Positions 1 to 6,048 of a stretch of DNA of 9,248 nucleotides are shown here, in pieces (position 1 is the first letter of the stretch; each line of letters starts with the position of its first letter). This stretch comes from an uncultured Clostridia bacterium (GTDB lineage: Bacteria; Bacillota; Clostridia; Christensenellales; CAG-314). Location: NCBI GenBank assembly GCA_934281515.1, contig CAKQXG010000080.1, forward strand, positions 1-9,248, given 5' to 3'. The notes below the pieces were generated by a model, which was given only the letters and a program-made list of their open reading frames with translations, did no database searches and was not told where the DNA came from. A program made the translations under genes and the position numbers.

Positions 1-1158
1 CAGTTCAAACTTGCTGCGGCGCAGTATCACTTCGCGCTGATAAGCTACGTAGTAGGCAATGATGTCCAGTAGTCCCATCAGTTGCGGCTTACCGTCGGCA
101 ATTGCCACCATGTTGATACCGTAGCTCATTTCAAGTTGACTGTACTTGTACAACAGAGCTATGGTCTTGTCCACATCGGCATCCTTGCGCAACTTGATTA
201 CCGCACGCATACCTTCCTTGTCGCTTTCGTCGACAATTTCGGCAATGCCCTGAAACATATCTTTCTTTTCGTCCTTCAACGCGGCAATCTTCATCAACAG
301 ATCTGCCTTGTTAAGTCCGTAGGGAATTTCGGTAATTACAATATTCTTTCTGTCGCCGTTTGCCACTTCTATGTGCATACGTGCGCGGATAAGTATCTTA
401 CCTTTGCCGGTTTCGTATGCCTGGCGCAGTCCGTCGCCGGGGATTACATAACCGCCCGTAGGGAAATCGGGTCCCTTGATGATCTTCATCATCTGGTTTA
501 GCGAAATATTTTTGTTGTCGATGTAGGCAATTACGCCGTCGATTACTTCGCAAAAGTTGTGAGGCGGTATGTTGGTTGCCAGACCTACGGCAATACCCGT
601 CGCGCCGTTGACAAGCAGATTGGGGAAACGTCCCGGTAGCATGTCGGGTTCCTTGCAGGTATCGTCGAAGTTGCGTGACCAACGCACGGTATCCTTGTCA
701 ATGTCGCGCAACAGTTCCAACGCTTCGGGAGTAAGTTTCGCCTCGGTGTAACGCATTGCCGCCGCGCCGTCGCCGTCGATGTTGCCGAAATTGCCCTGTC
801 CGTGGATAAGAGGAACGTTCATGCTGAACGGTTGCGCCATACGTACCATTGCGTCGTAAATACTGCTGTCGCCATGGGGGTGATATCTACCCATGCAGTC
901 ACCTACGATACGCGCCGATTTACGCGTCGGCTTGTCGGGCGTGTTGCCCTGTTCGTACATGCTGTACAGTATACGACGTTGCACGGGCTTAAGACCGTCC
1001 TCAACGCGCGGCAAAGCACGGTCAAGAATGACGTGCTCGGCATACGGCATCATGGACTCGTGCATGACGATCTCCATAGGCTTGGTAAGGAGATTACTGC
1101 CGTCCTCCATTTTTTCTATGTCGCTGTGTTCCAAATCGAATATATCAACCTGTTTCAT
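1..1158 (-). CDS. Type IIA DNA topoisomerase subunit A (topoisomerase IV ParC / gyrase GyrA), 3' end cut by window edge
   Basis: This is the DNA-cleaving subunit of a type IIA topoisomerase, which passes one duplex through a transient double-strand break. The first 386 residues are present; the rest, including the C-terminal beta-pinwheel that would separate gyrase from topoisomerase IV, lies beyond the left edge. Visible landmarks are DGLKPVQRRILYSM (residues 54-67), the quinolone-pocket segment GRYHPHGDSSIYD (90-102), and AAAMRYTEA with the catalytic tyrosine at Y137, followed by LPGRFPNLLVNGATGIAVG (174-192). S98 and D102 align with E. coli GyrA S83 and D87, so the pocket has the usual quinolone-sensitive residues. 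The ATG lies 9 nt after the B-subunit stop, and a GGGGTGA ribosome binding site fills that spacer, so the two subunits are co-transcribed and probably translationally coupled. The segment MPYAEHVILDRALPRVEDG resembles the clostridial topoisomerase IV-type A subunit, but the assignment between ParC and GyrA is an inference. Confidence 0.95.
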   Translation of the reverse strand, partial: MKQVDIFDLEHSDIEKMEDGSNLLTKPMEIVMHESMMPYAEHVILDRALPRVEDGLKPVQRRILYSMYEQGNTPDKPTRKSARIVGDCMGRYHPHGDSSIYDAMVRMAQPFSMNVPLIHGQGNFGNIDGDGAAAMRYTEAKLTPEALELLRDIDKDTVRWSRNFDDTCKEPDMLPGRFPNLLVNGATGIAVGLATNIPPHNFCEVIDGVIAYIDNKNISLNQMMKIIKGPDFPTGGYVIPGDGLRQAYETGKGKILIRARMHIEVANGDRKNIVITEIPYGLNKADLLMKIAALKDEKKDMFQGIAEIVDESDKEGMRAVIKLRKDADVDKTIALLYKYSQLEMSYGINMVAIADGKPQLMGLLDIIAYYVAYQREVILRRSKFEL

Positions 1159-1167
1159 TTGTCACCC

Positions 1168-3138
1168 CTACACCAATTCTTCAAATACGGCGTCCTTGTC
1201 CTTGTTGAAGTCGGCGTTGTCCGTAATGTACTGTTTGCGAGCCTCGATCTGATCGCCCATAAGAGTTGTAACCATACGTTCGGCTTCGCTGAAGTTTTCG
1301 ATAGTAACGCGCATCAGGGTGCGGGTTTCGGGATTCATCGTCGTCTCCCACAACTGCTCGGCATTCATTTCGCCAAGTCCCTTGTAGCGTTGAAGGTCAT
1401 AGCCCTTGCCGAACTCCTGCACGATCTCTTGCAGTTCGTAATCGTCGTAGGCGTAGCGCACCTTGTCTTTTTTACTGATTTTGTACAGCGGCGGCATACC
1501 GATGTAGACGTGTCCTTCGGTGATAAGCTCCTTCATGTAACGGAAGAAGAATGTCAGCAGTATTGCGCGTATGTGTGCGCCGTCCTGGTCGGCATCGGAC
1601 AAGATAATGATTTTGTCGTATTTCAGGTCGTTGATATTGAAATCTTCTTCGCCGATACCCGTGTCAAGTGCGGATATAAGCGAACGAATTTCTTCGTTGG
1701 CAAGCACCTGGTCGATACGTTTGCGCTCGGCATTGAGCGGTTTGCCGCGCAAGGGCAATATTGCCTGGAAACGACGATTACGCGCTTGTTTGGCACTGCC
1801 GCCTGCGCTGTCGCCCTCGACGATAAACAACTCGTTTTTGGACGCGTCGCGCCCCGTGCAACTGGCAAGTTTACCTACAAGGGTGCTGTTGAATATGCTG
1901 TTCTTCTGACGGGTAACTTCCTTTGCTTTACGCGCCGCCTCACGCACCTTTGCCGAAGCGATAGACTTCTTGATGATGGTCTCGGCGGTTTCGGTGTCAT
2001 CGTTGAGTATTTCCGCAAAACCGACGCCTGCAAGCGCTTCGCATGCCACACGCGCCTCCACATTGCCGAGCTTGGTTTTGGTCTGTCCCTCAAACTGCAC
2101 GTTTGCCATCTTGACAGACATAACCAACGTAATGCCCTCGCGGAAGTCCTCGCCGATAAGGTTGTCGTCCTTGGGCTTCAAAAATCCCTTTTGACGTGCG
2201 TAGTCGTTAAATACTTTGGTCATGGCGGTTTTTACGCCCGTCTCATGCATACCGCCTTCGCCCGTAGGAATATTGTTGACGTAACTGATAAAGTTCTCCG
2301 TGTAGTTGCTTGTGTACTGAAAAGCAAATTCCAATTCCAACACGTCGTTTTTGCCTGCCCAATACATCACCTTCTGGTGCAGAGGAGCTTTGTTCTCGTT
2401 AAGGTACTTGACAAAGTCCTTCAAACCGCCTTCAAAGCAGTACTCCTGACTGACAATGCTGCCGTCGTCGTCCTCGGCGCGTTCGTCGGTAAGGGTGAAG
2501 TGTATGCCCTTGTTGAGGAAGGCAAGTTCCTTGACGCGCTTTTCGATAACGTCAAAGTCCATCTGCACGTTTTTGAACACGCGTGCGTCGGGCAGGAAAG
2601 TGACCGTTGTGCCGTGGTCTTCGACGTCGCAGGTGCCGATTTCTTCCAACGGACCCATAGGGATACCGCTTTCTATTTTGCCTGTAGCAGCGTCCTCGGG
2701 ACTGTGGAAGTGTTGTTCGTAGACGTGACCGCCCTTGTGAACGTTGACCGTCAGCCACTCGGACAGCGCATTGACAACGCTTGCGCCTACGCCGTGCAGA
2801 CCGCCGCTGTAGGTATAGTTGTCGTGATTAAACTTGCCGCCTGCATGCAGTTGGGTGTAGACGACTTCCACACCGCTTATGCCTAGTTGCGGATGCTTGT
2901 CGACGGGCACGCCGCGGCCGTTGTCCGTAACCGTGACGGAATTGTCCTTATGCAAGGTAATGTCGACTTTGGTTGCGTAGCCGTTTGTGGCTTCGTCGAC
3001 GGCGTTGTCGACAATCTCCCACAACAGGTGATGCAGACCTTTTGTGCCTGTGGTACCGATATACATACCCGGGCGCATACGCACCGCGTCCAAGCCTTCC
3101 AATACCTGAATATCTTTTGCGTCGTAAGTGTTACTCAA
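1168..3138 (-). CDS. Type IIA DNA topoisomerase subunit B (topoisomerase IV ParE / gyrase GyrB)
   Basis: This is the ATPase subunit of a type IIA topoisomerase and partners the A subunit encoded next. With the TTG start chosen here it is 656 aa, a normal length for the Gram-positive family. The GHKL ATPase domain shows EIVDNAVDEA (41-50, catalytic E42), DNGRG (72-76) and GGLHGVGAS (112-120). The transducer has the loop QTKTKLGN (352-359). The Toprim domain shows EGDSAGGSAKQ (441-451), PLRGK (462-466) and DADQDG (515-520). The C-terminus carries QRYKGLGEMNAEQLWETTMN (583-602). TTG at 3136-3138 is preferred because a perfect AGGAGG lies 9 nt upstream and the protein then begins MSNTYDAKDIQVLEGLDAVR as in the family; an upstream in-frame extension to 3189 has no such support. 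The tail TRTLMRV...AERMVTTLMGD is closer to ParE than to typical GyrB, and the neighbours are not dnaA/dnaN/recF, which favours topoisomerase IV. That remains a judgement, not proof. Confidence 0.95.
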   Translation of the reverse strand: MSNTYDAKDIQVLEGLDAVRMRPGMYIGTTGTKGLHHLLWEIVDNAVDEATNGYATKVDITLHKDNSVTVTDNGRGVPVDKHPQLGISGVEVVYTQLHAGGKFNHDNYTYSGGLHGVGASVVNALSEWLTVNVHKGGHVYEQHFHSPEDAATGKIESGIPMGPLEEIGTCDVEDHGTTVTFLPDARVFKNVQMDFDVIEKRVKELAFLNKGIHFTLTDERAEDDDGSIVSQEYCFEGGLKDFVKYLNENKAPLHQKVMYWAGKNDVLELEFAFQYTSNYTENFISYVNNIPTGEGGMHETGVKTAMTKVFNDYARQKGFLKPKDDNLIGEDFREGITLVMSVKMANVQFEGQTKTKLGNVEARVACEALAGVGFAEILNDDTETAETIIKKSIASAKVREAARKAKEVTRQKNSIFNSTLVGKLASCTGRDASKNELFIVEGDSAGGSAKQARNRRFQAILPLRGKPLNAERKRIDQVLANEEIRSLISALDTGIGEEDFNINDLKYDKIIILSDADQDGAHIRAILLTFFFRYMKELITEGHVYIGMPPLYKISKKDKVRYAYDDYELQEIVQEFGKGYDLQRYKGLGEMNAEQLWETTMNPETRTLMRVTIENFSEAERMVTTLMGDQIEARKQYITDNADFNKDKDAVFEELV

Positions 3139-3147
3139 TTTAAAAAG

Positions 3148-3153
3148 CCTCCT
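3148..3153 (-). promoter_or_regulatory. Ribosome binding site AGGAGG that fixes a TTG start for topoisomerase subunit B
   Basis: On the minus strand a perfect AGGAGG is followed by a 9-nt spacer and then TTG AGT AAC. There is no ATG at this point, and the conserved N-terminus of the family begins immediately after it. This supports TTG as the real start codon. Confidence 0.85.
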
Positions 3154-3189
3154 CGGAGAAATCTTTCGTAAAACGATTGCAGCGCGCAA

Positions 3190-3219
3190 GTTTTCGGCAG
3201 TAAACCACGCGTCGAAAAC
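3190..3219 (-). repeat. Inverted repeat in the topoisomerase leader RNA
   Basis: GTTTTCG and CGAAAAC form a perfect 7-bp inverted repeat separated by 16 nt, inside the predicted untranslated leader and about 37 nt upstream of the AGGAGG. It has no following U tract, so it does not look like a terminator by itself. A regulatory or mRNA-stabilising role is possible. Confidence 0.45.
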
Positions 3220-3234
3220 AAGCGAAACGCATTG

Positions 3235-3254
3235 TTGTACGTCAATTTGTACAA
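3235..3254 (-). repeat. Inverted repeat at the predicted 5' end of the topoisomerase leader
   Basis: TTGTAC and GTACAA form a perfect 6-bp inverted repeat around an 8-nt centre. It starts within a few nucleotides of the predicted transcription start, so it could be an operator half-site pair or a 5'-end stem in the mRNA. Neither function is shown by the sequence. Confidence 0.45.
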
Positions 3255-3263
3255 AACATATAT

Positions 3264-3292
3264 ATTATACCACACTAATTCCGCCAAATCAA
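3264..3292 (-). promoter_or_regulatory. Sigma-A type promoter of the topoisomerase operon
   Basis: On the minus strand, -35 TTGATT (3292-3287) is followed by a 17-nt spacer and a perfect -10 TATAAT (3269-3264). The -10 is preceded by TGG, giving an extended -10 motif. The predicted transcription start, near 3257, lies about 118 nt upstream of the TTG start codon at 3138. This is the best promoter match in the window. Confidence 0.8.
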
Positions 3293-3407
3293 GTACTTAG
3301 TAAATATTTATACGCACAAATTTCGGCAAATTGTCTCGCAAATCGGGCGTGAAAAAATTTTGTGTATATTTATGCGTAATTTTGCATAATTAAACTGCGC
3401 CGAAATG

Positions 3408-3439
3408 CAAAAGAAAAACACTCGCCGTTACAGCGAGTG
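3408..3439 (-). terminator. Intrinsic terminator downstream of degV
   Basis: On the minus strand CACTCGC and GCGAGTG form a perfect 7-bp stem with a 7-nt loop, followed directly by TTTTTCTTTT. This is the standard Rho-independent form. It lies about 120 nt after the degV stop and 116 nt before the -35 box of the next operon, so it separates the two transcription units. Confidence 0.8.
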
Positions 3440-3507
3440 CAAAATCGTTCTTAATGCCGAGATTATATGCCATGTCACGCGTACAACTTGTCTCGACCCA
3501 AAGTTAA

Positions 3508-3538
3508 GGGAGACCATTTTTGACAAAACGGTTCTCCC
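3508..3538 (-). repeat. Long imperfect hairpin just downstream of degV
   Basis: GGGAGACC and GGTTCTCCC pair with one bulged T. Inside an A/C mismatch, TTTT and AAAA extend the stem to about 12 pairs with a TGAC tetraloop. It begins 21 nt after the degV stop. The bases that follow on the minus strand are only weakly T-rich, so it may be a first, weaker terminator, a 3'-end protecting stem, or a copy of an intergenic palindromic repeat. No second copy is visible in this window. Confidence 0.6.
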
Positions 3539-3559
3539 CACAATACTTATCAAGCTATT

Positions 3560-4429
3560 CTATCTATGCTTTGCATGAAAGCACACGCCTACGGCGTCGG
3601 GACCGCAGTGACTGCCTGCAGTCGGGTTGACATCGCGTATTTCTATGTCAAGGTCGTCGCCGAATTTTTCACGCAGAAGTTTTGCCAACAACTCGGCAAT
3701 TTCGATAGCGTCGGTATGCCCGATACACACACGGTGTCCCTTGATGTCATCGGCAAGTTCTTCGACATAGCCGACAATACGTTTCAAAGTCTTGACGCGT
3801 CCGTTTGCCTTGCTGTGAGTATGCATCATGCCGTCGCTGCCCATGTTGAGTACGGGATGAACGCCGAACAGGTTGCCCATTGTTGCGGCAAGGTTTGTCA
3901 CACGTCCGCTACGACGGAAAAATTTGAGATCGTCGGCATAGAAGTAAATGGCAAACTTGTCTACTTCGGTTTGCGCCCAGGCAAGCATTTCCTCGACTGT
4001 TTTGCCAGCCTTGTACATGTCGCCCACTTCACGCACGATGTTGTAACTGAGCGTGGTTATACCTTTGGTGTCGATTGTGTAAAACTTTGTGTCGGGATAC
4101 ACGTGCGACAAACTGTCCACCGCCAGACGCATAGCATTGAACGTGCCGCTCATTGCTTCGGAAAAATGCACATACAGTATGTCGTCGCCGTTTTTGAAAT
4201 ACGGTTCAAAGTACCTCACATAGTCGTCGGGGCTAATCGCACAGGTTTGAGGCAGAGTGCCGGCACGCAAGCGGTCGTAGAATGCATGCGCGTCGAAAGC
4301 GTCGAAGTCCTCGTAGGGGCGCACCGTTTCACCGTCAATGATGTATGGCATACTTATGAGATGATAACCGTACTCTTCGGCAAGTTGCGGAGTCATATCA
4401 GTGTCGGTATCGGTAAACAAAACCAGCAT
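3560..4429 (-). CDS. DegV family protein (FakB-like fatty-acid-binding protein)
   Basis: DegV proteins bind a fatty acid in a cleft between two domains; characterised members (FakB) present exogenous fatty acids to the FakA kinase for phospholipid synthesis in the cytoplasm. This 289-aa protein has the normal family length and landmarks: TDTDTDMT (6-13, where many members have a DS-x-x-DL motif), QTCAISPDDY (61-70), SEAMSGTFNA (90-99), FFRRSGRVTN (170-179) and the C-terminal GSHCGPDAVGV (272-282). T62, S94 and H274 fall at the positions that hold the fatty-acid carboxylate in FakB proteins, so ligand binding is likely intact. The ATG has a good AAGGAGA site a few bases upstream. It lies 180 nt downstream of the TSCPD gene and is followed by hairpins and a terminator. 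No fakA is visible, so the partner and ligand are inferred. Confidence 0.92.
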   Translation of the reverse strand: MLVLFTDTDTDMTPQLAEEYGYHLISMPYIIDGETVRPYEDFDAFDAHAFYDRLRAGTLPQTCAISPDDYVRYFEPYFKNGDDILYVHFSEAMSGTFNAMRLAVDSLSHVYPDTKFYTIDTKGITTLSYNIVREVGDMYKAGKTVEEMLAWAQTEVDKFAIYFYADDLKFFRRSGRVTNLAATMGNLFGVHPVLNMGSDGMMHTHSKANGRVKTLKRIVGYVEELADDIKGHRVCIGHTDAIEIAELLAKLLREKFGDDLDIEIRDVNPTAGSHCGPDAVGVCFHAKHR

Positions 4430-4569
4430 AGTTTTCTCCTTTGTACATTATGCGGCAAAGCAAAATACTTTCCAAAATATCGGCAACTGATCGGTAGCGA
4501 TTTGTCGTCAGTCGCGGTCGCCGCATATTTTTATCTATGTATCGATGCAATTATCCTACGCCAAAGTAA

Positions 4570-4588
4570 ACTTCAAGTAAACTGAAGT
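4570..4588 (-). terminator. Possible weak terminator after the TSCPD gene
   Basis: On the minus strand ACTTCA and TGAAGT form a 6-bp stem around a 7-nt loop, beginning 22 nt after the TSCPD stop, followed by TTACTTTGG. The stem is short and the T tract is broken. The same place contains a direct repeat of AGTTTACTT, so the structure may be incidental. Confidence 0.3.
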
Positions 4589-4609
4589 CGAACACAGCCG
4601 CGTTGCAGG

Positions 4610-4855
4610 TTATTGCTTGTTGAGATATTCTTCCAATGCGCAGGCAAGTTGATCGGGGCAGGACGTCGACTTGAAACCACACTTGATACCTTTCAATCTG
4701 TCAATGGCTTCGTGTATTTCCATACCCTCCACAAGCCGTCCGATACCTTGCAAATTGCCGTTGCAACCGCCGACAAAACCGACGTTGTGCAATTTGCCGT
4801 CCACCACTTCAAAATTTATCTCTCGGGAACACGTCCCCTTTGTTGCGTACTTCAT
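4610..4855 (-). CDS. Small TSCPD domain-containing protein (TIGR03905-like)
   Basis: This is an 81-aa stand-alone TSCPD-domain protein. The TSCPD domain is otherwise known at the C-terminus of some class II ribonucleotide reductases, but the function of the free-standing small proteins is not established. The sequence shows the name-giving motif TSCPD at residues 64-68. It has four cysteines at 9, 31, 59 and 66, and a glycine-rich middle, GFVGGCNGNLQGIGRL (26-41). The conserved cysteines suggest metal binding, which is inference. The ATG is preceded by AAGGAGAA with a 5-nt spacer, so the start is secure. It stands alone between gaps of about 180 nt on both sides, downstream of queT and upstream of degV. 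Co-transcription with either is possible but not shown. Confidence 0.88.
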   Translation of the reverse strand: MKYATKGTCSREINFEVVDGKLHNVGFVGGCNGNLQGIGRLVEGMEIHEAIDRLKGIKCGFKSTSCPDQLACALEEYLNKQ

Positions 4856-4893
4856 AGCAGTTCTCCTTGTTGTATTGATTTTGTTTTCGGCGC

Positions 4894-4919
4894 AAAACGC
4901 AGTAGCCGCGATGCGTTTT
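4894..4919 (-). terminator. Hairpin between queT and the TSCPD gene, candidate terminator
   Basis: AAAACGCA and TGCGTTTT form a perfect 8-bp stem around a 10-nt loop. The flanking A and T runs make it a candidate bidirectional terminator; it would end the queT transcript about 115 nt after its stop. The T run on the minus strand is mostly inside the stem, so efficiency is uncertain. It lies only about 40 nt upstream of the TSCPD start and could instead be a leader stem for that gene. Confidence 0.45.
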
Positions 4920-5033
4920 TACCGCCGTATGTAACGCGACAAACATGCGTTCAATCAACAACACGAACACACGATTTGTCGCAAAAATATTTATACGTAT
5001 GCAAAACTTGATTACACTTTGCTTGTCATTCAG

Positions 5034-5522
5034 TTACTTGTCAAGCAACGGCAGCACCTTTTTACGCACGGCAAACGTCAACGGTACGCCCAATCCGTAG
5101 CATACAACGGACTGCGAAACGACCAGTCCGCCTGCCTGCAACAGATAAGACACAATGCCGCTTTCACCGCCGCCGAGTAGCCATATCAAAGGCAAAGCAA
5201 TGGCATTCAGCAATATTGGCGGCAAGGGCGCAAGCCATATGTTGCGGAATACGAACGCCGTCAGCAATGCCGCAACAAGAGTGACAAGACTGCCAAGCAC
5301 GATGTCGAATATGCCGAAAGCCGATACGATGTTGCTTATTGCGCAACCCACCACCAAGCCGGGCACACAGTAGGGCATAACCGCAGGCAACACCGTCAAC
5401 GCTTCGCCTGGGCGAAACTGAATGTAGGGGTTTGTTGCAATGGTAGTAAGGGGCATGGTCGTTGCCACGTACAATGCCGCCACACATGCGTTTACGGCAA
5501 TGTACTTTGCAGAGTGTTTCAT
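5034..5522 (-). CDS. queT: QueT family ECF transporter S component (predicted queuosine-precursor uptake)
   Basis: This is the predicted substrate-binding membrane subunit (S component) of an energy-coupling factor transporter of the QueT family, thought to import queuosine precursors for tRNA modification. It would dock with a shared ECF module (two ATPases and EcfT) encoded elsewhere. The 162-aa protein is very hydrophobic, with five to six membrane segments. It carries the family hallmark IQFRPGEALTVLP (34-46), close to the usual QFRxxEAL, followed by VPGLVVGCAISNI (53-65) and GIFDIVLGSLVTL (70-82). Its ATG is 3 nt after the rsfS stop, and the GAGGA ribosome binding site lies in the last codons of rsfS, so the two are co-transcribed and probably translationally coupled. 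There is no room for its own leader, so no preQ1 riboswitch precedes it directly. The substrate is inferred from the family only. Confidence 0.88.
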   Translation of the reverse strand: MKHSAKYIAVNACVAALYVATTMPLTTIATNPYIQFRPGEALTVLPAVMPYCVPGLVVGCAISNIVSAFGIFDIVLGSLVTLVAALLTAFVFRNIWLAPLPPILLNAIALPLIWLLGGGESGIVSYLLQAGGLVVSQSVVCYGLGVPLTFAVRKKVLPLLDK

Positions 5523-5525
5523 TGT

Positions 5526-5900
5526 TTAGTCCTCGTACACCATTATGTTGTCGCCCTTGTCCCACAGGTTTTCCAACGCATACAAACCGCGCAAATCCTT
5601 GTGGAATATATGCACGATAACATCTCCGTAGTCGGCGGCAATCCATTTACCTTCACTGACGCCTTCCTTGCGCACCACCGATTTGCCAAGCAACTTTTCT
5701 ACTTGCTCGTCCATGTGGTCGAATATTGCCTTTACCTGCGCCGCACTACGACCCGAACAAATAATAAAGTAGTCGCACAGGTCGCTCATTCCTTGCATGT
5801 TGACGACCTTGATGTCCGTTGCCATCTTGTCGGACAACGCCTTGCATACGGTAACGGCGGTTTCGTTGAGTTCAAAACTTCTGTTTGTTTGATTTGTCAT
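5526..5900 (-). CDS. rsfS: Ribosomal silencing factor RsfS (Iojap/YbeB family)
   Basis: RsfS binds ribosomal protein uL14 on the large subunit and blocks joining with the small subunit, lowering translation when nutrients are scarce. The 124-aa protein has normal length and the family signatures: DLCDYFIICSGRSAAQVKAI (40-59), GKWIAADYGDVIVHIF (84-99) and the ending HKDLRGLYALENLWDKGD (100-117). The ATG is preceded by GGAG with an 8-nt spacer. It lies 148 nt downstream of nadD-yqeK, matching the common Firmicutes order nadD, yqeK, rsfS, and runs into queT after 3 nt. I find no convincing promoter in the 148-nt gap, so read-through from nadD is the simplest assumption. Confidence 0.95.
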   Translation of the reverse strand: MTNQTNRSFELNETAVTVCKALSDKMATDIKVVNMQGMSDLCDYFIICSGRSAAQVKAIFDHMDEQVEKLLGKSVVRKEGVSEGKWIAADYGDVIVHIFHKDLRGLYALENLWDKGDNIMVYED

Positions 5901-5932
5901 AAGTTTACTCCAATATATCTAATGTATTTTGC

Positions 5933-5959
5933 GCCGACATTGCCAAATCGGTTGTCGGC
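5933..5959. repeat. Inverted repeat in the gap between nadD-yqeK and rsfS
   Basis: GCCGACA and TGTCGGC form a perfect 7-bp inverted repeat with a 13-nt centre, 33 nt upstream of the rsfS start. Neither strand has a following T tract, so it is not a typical terminator. It could be an mRNA processing or stability stem within the operon transcript. The rest of this 148-nt gap shows no gene and no clear promoter. Confidence 0.4.
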
Positions 5960-6048
5960 ATTGTTGAAAATTTTGTTGTTGCAAGCAATATTCGCCATGT
6001 TACATAAATCTCTGCGGCACACAAATTGTCGCACAACAAGTCCGAGGT

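Larger units (their letters stand above)
3139..3559. other. 421-bp intergenic region between degV and the topoisomerase operon
   Basis: No coding sequence is supported here. From right to left on the minus strand it holds an imperfect 12-bp hairpin (3508-3538), a TATAAT hexamer (3467-3462), an intrinsic terminator (3439-3408), an inverted repeat TTATGC/GCATAA (3370-3389), the topoisomerase promoter (3292-3264), and a leader with two further inverted repeats (3235-3254 and 3190-3219) before the AGGAGG. The region is distinctly more A+T rich than the flanking genes between about 3250 and 3420. Confidence 0.8.

Noticed and set aside
802..2886. A 694-codon open frame on the plus strand, antisense to the topoisomerase genes
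   Set aside because: It lies opposite two clearly conserved topoisomerase genes, and its translation is rich in His, Val, Phe and Cys with no recognisable domain. It arises because the genes on the other strand rarely use codons whose complement is a stop (Leu TTA and CTA, Ser TCA).
3139..3189. An N-terminal extension of topoisomerase subunit B to an upstream start
   Set aside because: The extension includes the AGGAGG as coding sequence and adds residues not seen in the family; the TTG start directly behind the AGGAGG explains the conserved N-terminus.
3566..4585. A 339-codon plus-strand open frame antisense to degV
   Set aside because: The DegV protein on the minus strand is conserved over its whole length and has a ribosome binding site. 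The antisense frame has neither a site nor a recognisable domain.
5523..5640. A preQ1 riboswitch in front of queT
   Set aside because: The region directly upstream of queT is the conserved 3' end of rsfS with a 3-nt gap, leaving no leader.
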